Part shown: positions 23,443 through 25,856 of the stretch, piece by piece
Layout of the letters: each line of letters begins with the position of its first letter
Position numbering within the stretch: the stretch's first letter is position 1
The notes under the pieces: model-generated
Told to the model about the DNA's origin: nothing
Seen by the model: only the letters and a program-made list of their open reading frames with translations
Databases searched by the model: none
DNA from: Oscillospiraceae bacterium
Lineage (GTDB): Bacteria; Bacillota; Clostridia; Oscillospirales; Oscillospiraceae
DNA length: 25,856 nucleotides
NCBI GenBank assembly: GCA_020025395.1
Contig: JAHHSE010000006.1
Span: forward strand, 1 to 25,856
Direction: 5' to 3'
Made by a program: the position numbers and the translations under genes

Positions 23443-25053
23443 TTACTGAACACCCAGCCAGGTCAGATGGCTCAGATCCAGATGATCGGTAAAGTCCTCA
23501 TAGCCAGTGATCTGATTCTTATTGTAAATCAGGTTGCTGGTATCATAAAAGAGCGGGATAATGGGAAGCTCGGTATTGGCGATTTCCTGAAGCTCCACAG
23601 CCAGCGCATGGAAACGGTCATCGTCCAAAGTGGTCTTCATCTCTGTCAGCAGCTCCTCCACATGGGGATTGTGGTAGTTCAGGTGCTGAGATTTGTTATA
23701 GGACCCATCTCCGCTCATATACATATTGAGAAAGATATAGGCATTCAGATTGGCCATACCGTGGGTCATAAAGTTGGCTCCCAGCTCCCCGGCCTTGGAC
23801 ATCTCAGAGTAGGCGGAGGAGTCAATGACATTCACGGTGGCGTCAATCCCGATCTGAGAGAGCTGGGACTGGATGTACTCCATCATCTCCTTGTAGGGAC
23901 CCCGGTCCAGATACAGGGAGCGGGTGTACATATCCAAAGAGATGCGCTCCTCTCCAAGAACCTCCTTGGCCAGCTCCTTGGCCTTCTCCATGTCGTATGC
24001 CACAGGCAGCTCCACCCAGTCAGGGCACATCCGATTAATCAGGTTCTGTGTGGGCTTTGCATAGCCGCCCCAGAGCTGATCCACGATCTGCTGGCGGTCT
24101 ATGGCCATGCTGACCGCCTGACGCAGGCGCATATCGGAGAACTTTGTGTCCTCCCCCTTCAGGAGCATCATATGGGTGATATTAGAGGTGTGAACCGCCA
24201 TCCCAAAGCGGTCATCCTTCAAAAGCTCCGTCCCCAGGGTGGCGGGCATGGCGCCCAGATCCAGCACACCCATGATCTCCTCACTGTCCAAAGCGGCATA
24301 GCGGGCCTGGGGATCGGTAATAATCCGCACCCGGATATTCCTGGTTTTGGCAGGCTCGCCCCAATAGTCCTCAAAGGCTGTGACGGCGGCGTACGCATCC
24401 TCCTTGACCTCTTTGATGATATAGGGACCGGTACCAACGGGCTGCTCTGTAAAGTATCCGGTCTCCTGGTCCCAGGAACCGGGATAGAAGATGCAGCTTG
24501 CGTAGTCCTTCATGTTGAAGAGCAGACGGGGAACAGGCTCCGTAAAGCTCACATTGACCGTGTGGTCATCCACCTTCTCGCAGCCGATGAGTCCGGGATA
24601 CAGATCATTGACCTTAAAGGTGGTATACTGGGAATAACCGCTCTCCATCAGCTGATAGCGGTTAAAGTTCTCCACCACCACATCAGCGTTGAAGTCCTCT
24701 CCGTTCTGAAATTTGACGCCCTGCCGGAGATGGAAGGTCCAGACCGTGGCATCCTCATTGCGCTCCCAGCTCTCTGCCAGAACCCCGGCGGGATTTCCCT
24801 TCTCATCGACGGAGATCAGAGGCTCCCACGCCCCCAGGAGCTTGTGGGAGAAATAGACATCCTCCAGGCCCGGAGCCAGGGTCCTGGCCCCGGCCAGGAC
24901 AAGCTCCTCATCCGAGGTATGAACCACCGCATCGGAGGGACTGGGAGAAGGATCTGCCTCTGGACGGTTGGCGGCAGGTTCCCCGCAGCCGGCAAGAGAC
25001 AGAGCCATAGCCGCGCCCAGCAGCAGACTCAAAAAACGCTGTTTTCTTCTCAT
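23443..25053 (-). CDS. ABC importer solute-binding lipoprotein (SBP family 5, NikA/DppA-like)
   Basis: A 536-aa lipoprotein that captures the substrate outside the membrane. It starts MRRKQRFL with a hydrophobic core and lipobox SLAGC (Cys23), then a Pro/Ser/Asp linker. The SBP_bac_5 fold follows, with LAESWERNEDATVWTFHLRQ, GVKFQNGEDFNADVVVENFN, PVGTGPYIIKE, FEDYWGEPAKTRNIRVRIIT and DMRLRQAVSMAIDRQQIVDQ. The overall pattern, especially EDYWGE and IITDPQARYAALDS, resembles nickel-binding NikA as much as peptide-binding DppA. The longer frame (ATG 25119) is rejected because AAAGGAG sits 8 nt before the ATG at 25053. The gene lies directly downstream of a cobalamin riboswitch, so a cobalt, nickel or corrinoid-related cargo is inferred. 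Confidence 0.93.
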   Translation of the reverse strand: MRRKQRFLSLLLGAAMALSLAGCGEPAANRPEADPSPSPSDAVVHTSDEELVLAGARTLAPGLEDVYFSHKLLGAWEPLISVDEKGNPAGVLAESWERNEDATVWTFHLRQGVKFQNGEDFNADVVVENFNRYQLMESGYSQYTTFKVNDLYPGLIGCEKVDDHTVNVSFTEPVPRLLFNMKDYASCIFYPGSWDQETGYFTEQPVGTGPYIIKEVKEDAYAAVTAFEDYWGEPAKTRNIRVRIITDPQARYAALDSEEIMGVLDLGAMPATLGTELLKDDRFGMAVHTSNITHMMLLKGEDTKFSDMRLRQAVSMAIDRQQIVDQLWGGYAKPTQNLINRMCPDWVELPVAYDMEKAKELAKEVLGEERISLDMYTRSLYLDRGPYKEMMEYIQSQLSQIGIDATVNVIDSSAYSEMSKAGELGANFMTHGMANLNAYIFLNMYMSGDGSYNKSQHLNYHNPHVEELLTEMKTTLDDDRFHALAVELQEIANTELPIIPLFYDTSNLIYNKNQITGYEDFTDHLDLSHLTWLGVQ

Positions 25054-25148
25054 TCTTTTTGCTCCTTTTCTTTGGTGATATTTGGAGACACATATCCGGG
25101 ATATGTGGGATTCCCTCAAGCTTACCTGTCATCCGAAAGAAAGAGCAT

Positions 25149-25171
25149 AAAAAATGGACCTGTAACGGTCC
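25149..25171 (-). terminator. Candidate expression-platform terminator of the B12 riboswitch
   Basis: On the minus strand, GGACC-GTTACA-GGTCC is followed by ATTTTTT. It stands about 90-120 nt downstream of the aptamer and 95 nt before the lipoprotein start. The stem has only 5 bp, so termination strength is uncertain. Confidence 0.55.
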
Positions 25172-25189
25172 GTTCTCTCTCATCTGTTC

Positions 25190-25235
25190 ATTCCCTGTGT
25201 ATCAACGCAGAAAGACCCCAGGGAATCTGCTGATA
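25190..25235 (-). promoter_or_regulatory. Competing hairpins in the riboswitch leader
   Basis: Two pairings conflict or form a pseudoknot. TATCA-GCAGA (25226-25235) pairs with TCTGC-GT-TGATA (25200-25211). CAGGGAAT/ATTCCCTG (25190-25197 with 25219-25226) uses the loop of the first. They lie between aptamer and terminator. Confidence 0.45.
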
Positions 25236-25261
25236 TTGAGCGGCTTTGACCGGAAGCATCA

Positions 25262-25440
25262 ATCTCCTCCTCAAGCAGGTTTCCTGGCTGACAGATCAAC
25301 ACCCCGACACGCCTTCTCGTGTGCGATACACAATGGCAGTTTGTGGCGGGCCTCCCTGATTACAGTGACCGGATCGCACGGGATTCTCACCCGTTTCCCT
25401 GTTTCTGTTCCCCTTTCGGACAACAGACACTTAAAGAGCT
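25262..25440 (-). ncRNA. Cobalamin (B12) riboswitch aptamer
   Basis: On the minus strand the conserved B12 elements appear in order. First is a CTGTT/AACAG stem, then GGGAAACGGGTGAGAATCCC, then GGTCACTGTAATC. A variable region follows with a CACACGAGAAGGCGTGT-type stem. The hallmark B12 box GTCAGCCAGGAAACCTGC (forward 25275-25292) closes it. This matches the established cobalamin riboswitch consensus. In this class adenosylcobalamin or related forms usually switch expression off. Here the aptamer lies about 210 nt upstream of the solute-binding lipoprotein gene, with a promoter directly in front. Boundaries are approximate. Confidence 0.92.
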
Positions 25441-25459
25441 TTTATCTTTAATTTCGCTT

Positions 25460-25487
25460 ATTATATCATATTCAGAGAAAAAGTCAA
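25460..25487 (-). promoter_or_regulatory. Promoter of the riboswitch and ABC importer operon
   Basis: On the minus strand, TTGACT (25482-25487) and a perfect TATAAT (25460-25465) are spaced 16 bp, immediately before the aptamer. Confidence 0.85.
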
Positions 25488-25574
25488 GAAAACCGATTGT
25501 TTTACCTGCCTGTCATGGATTGGTAACATTTTTTTGATATATTGAAAAACATACTGTGTTCAGGAGTATTTTCT

Positions 25575-25856
25575 ATGACAAATATGACAAAGCAGGCCTT
25601 GGAGACCTCTCTGAAAAAGATTATGCTGCAAAAACCGCTGGACAAAATTACCATTCATGAGCTTACCGCAGATTGCGGGATCAGCCGAATGACCTTCTAC
25701 TATCATTTCAGGGATATCTACGATTTGGCGGAATGGATCTGTGTCGAGGACGCCGCACAGGCCCTTCAGGGCAAGATGACCCTTGAAACCTGGCGGGAGG
25801 GGCTGGTCCATCTTTTCGAAGCTGTGCTGGAAAGCACGCCTTTTGTCCTCACCGCA
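25575..25856 (+). CDS. TetR/AcrR-family regulator, DhaS-like (3' end cut by window edge)
   Basis: The N-terminal 94 residues of a TetR-type repressor or activator. The helix-turn-helix lies in ITIHELTADCGISRMTFYYH, followed by FRDIYDLAEWI, typical of the short TetR group that includes DhaS. The ATG at 25575 follows CAGGAG with 8-nt spacing. The frame is open to the window end, and the ligand-binding half is not visible. It is divergent from the B12-riboswitch importer, with about 85 bp between the importer promoter and its start. It may regulate genes beyond the window; a link to the importer is not shown. Confidence 0.88.
   Translation, partial: MTNMTKQALETSLKKIMLQKPLDKITIHELTADCGISRMTFYYHFRDIYDLAEWICVEDAAQALQGKMTLETWREGLVHLFEAVLESTPFVLTA

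Noticed and set aside
23467..25233. 588-codon open frame on the plus strand
   Set aside because: Antisense to the solute-binding lipoprotein gene and its leader; low-stop antisense frames are expected from the codon use here.

Overview
The window looks like chromosomal DNA from an anaerobic Gram-positive gut-type Clostridia, most likely an Oscillospiraceae-like organism. The support is oxygen-sensitive pyruvate formate-lyase with its activase, an S-layer-homology (SLH) surface protein, strong AGGAGG-type ribosome sites, sigma-A-type promoters with 16-18 bp spacers, and several GGDEF/EAL signalling proteins. The species cannot be named from the sequence alone.

Layout. (1) 1-2097 (-) is a methyl-accepting chemotaxis receptor cut by the window edge, behind an excellent promoter. 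(2) 2394-6158 (-) is a detoxification/stress cluster transcribed nitroreductase > MarR regulator > VOC (glyoxalase/bleomycin-type) protein > hairpin terminator > UvrA-like ATPase. Its promoter is covered by inverted repeats that look like an operator, and the MarR protein is cysteine-rich. (3) 6374-8488 (+) is a secreted CAP-SLH surface protein followed by a frameshifted SLH-gene remnant and a strong bidirectional terminator. (4) 8676-11694 (-) is pflA-pflB, preceded by a leader that carries a complete intrinsic terminator and an overlapping 37-codon leader ORF. (5) 12008-12862 (-) is a YitT-type membrane protein, divergent from (6) 13147-18023 (+), a two-gene cyclic-di-GMP operon: a PAS-GAF-GGDEF-PAS-degenerate GGDEF-EAL protein and a 7TM-GGDEF protein, overlapping by ATGA. 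(7) 18024-19880 holds a hairpin-rich non-coding stretch, a DUF4272 gene (-) and more non-coding DNA. (8) 19880-25053 (-) is a complete five-gene nickel/peptide-type ABC importer operon. Its long leader (about 25262-25440) is a cobalamin riboswitch with a promoter and a downstream terminator. (9) 25575-end (+) is the start of a TetR/DhaS-like regulator, divergent from the importer.

The most notable points are the B12 riboswitch governing a NikABCDE-like importer (implying cobalt, nickel or corrinoid-related uptake rather than ordinary peptide uptake), the leader terminator in front of pflA, and the MarR-controlled nitroreductase/VOC/UvrA-like cluster. No CRISPR array, rRNA, tRNA or intact mobile element was seen.
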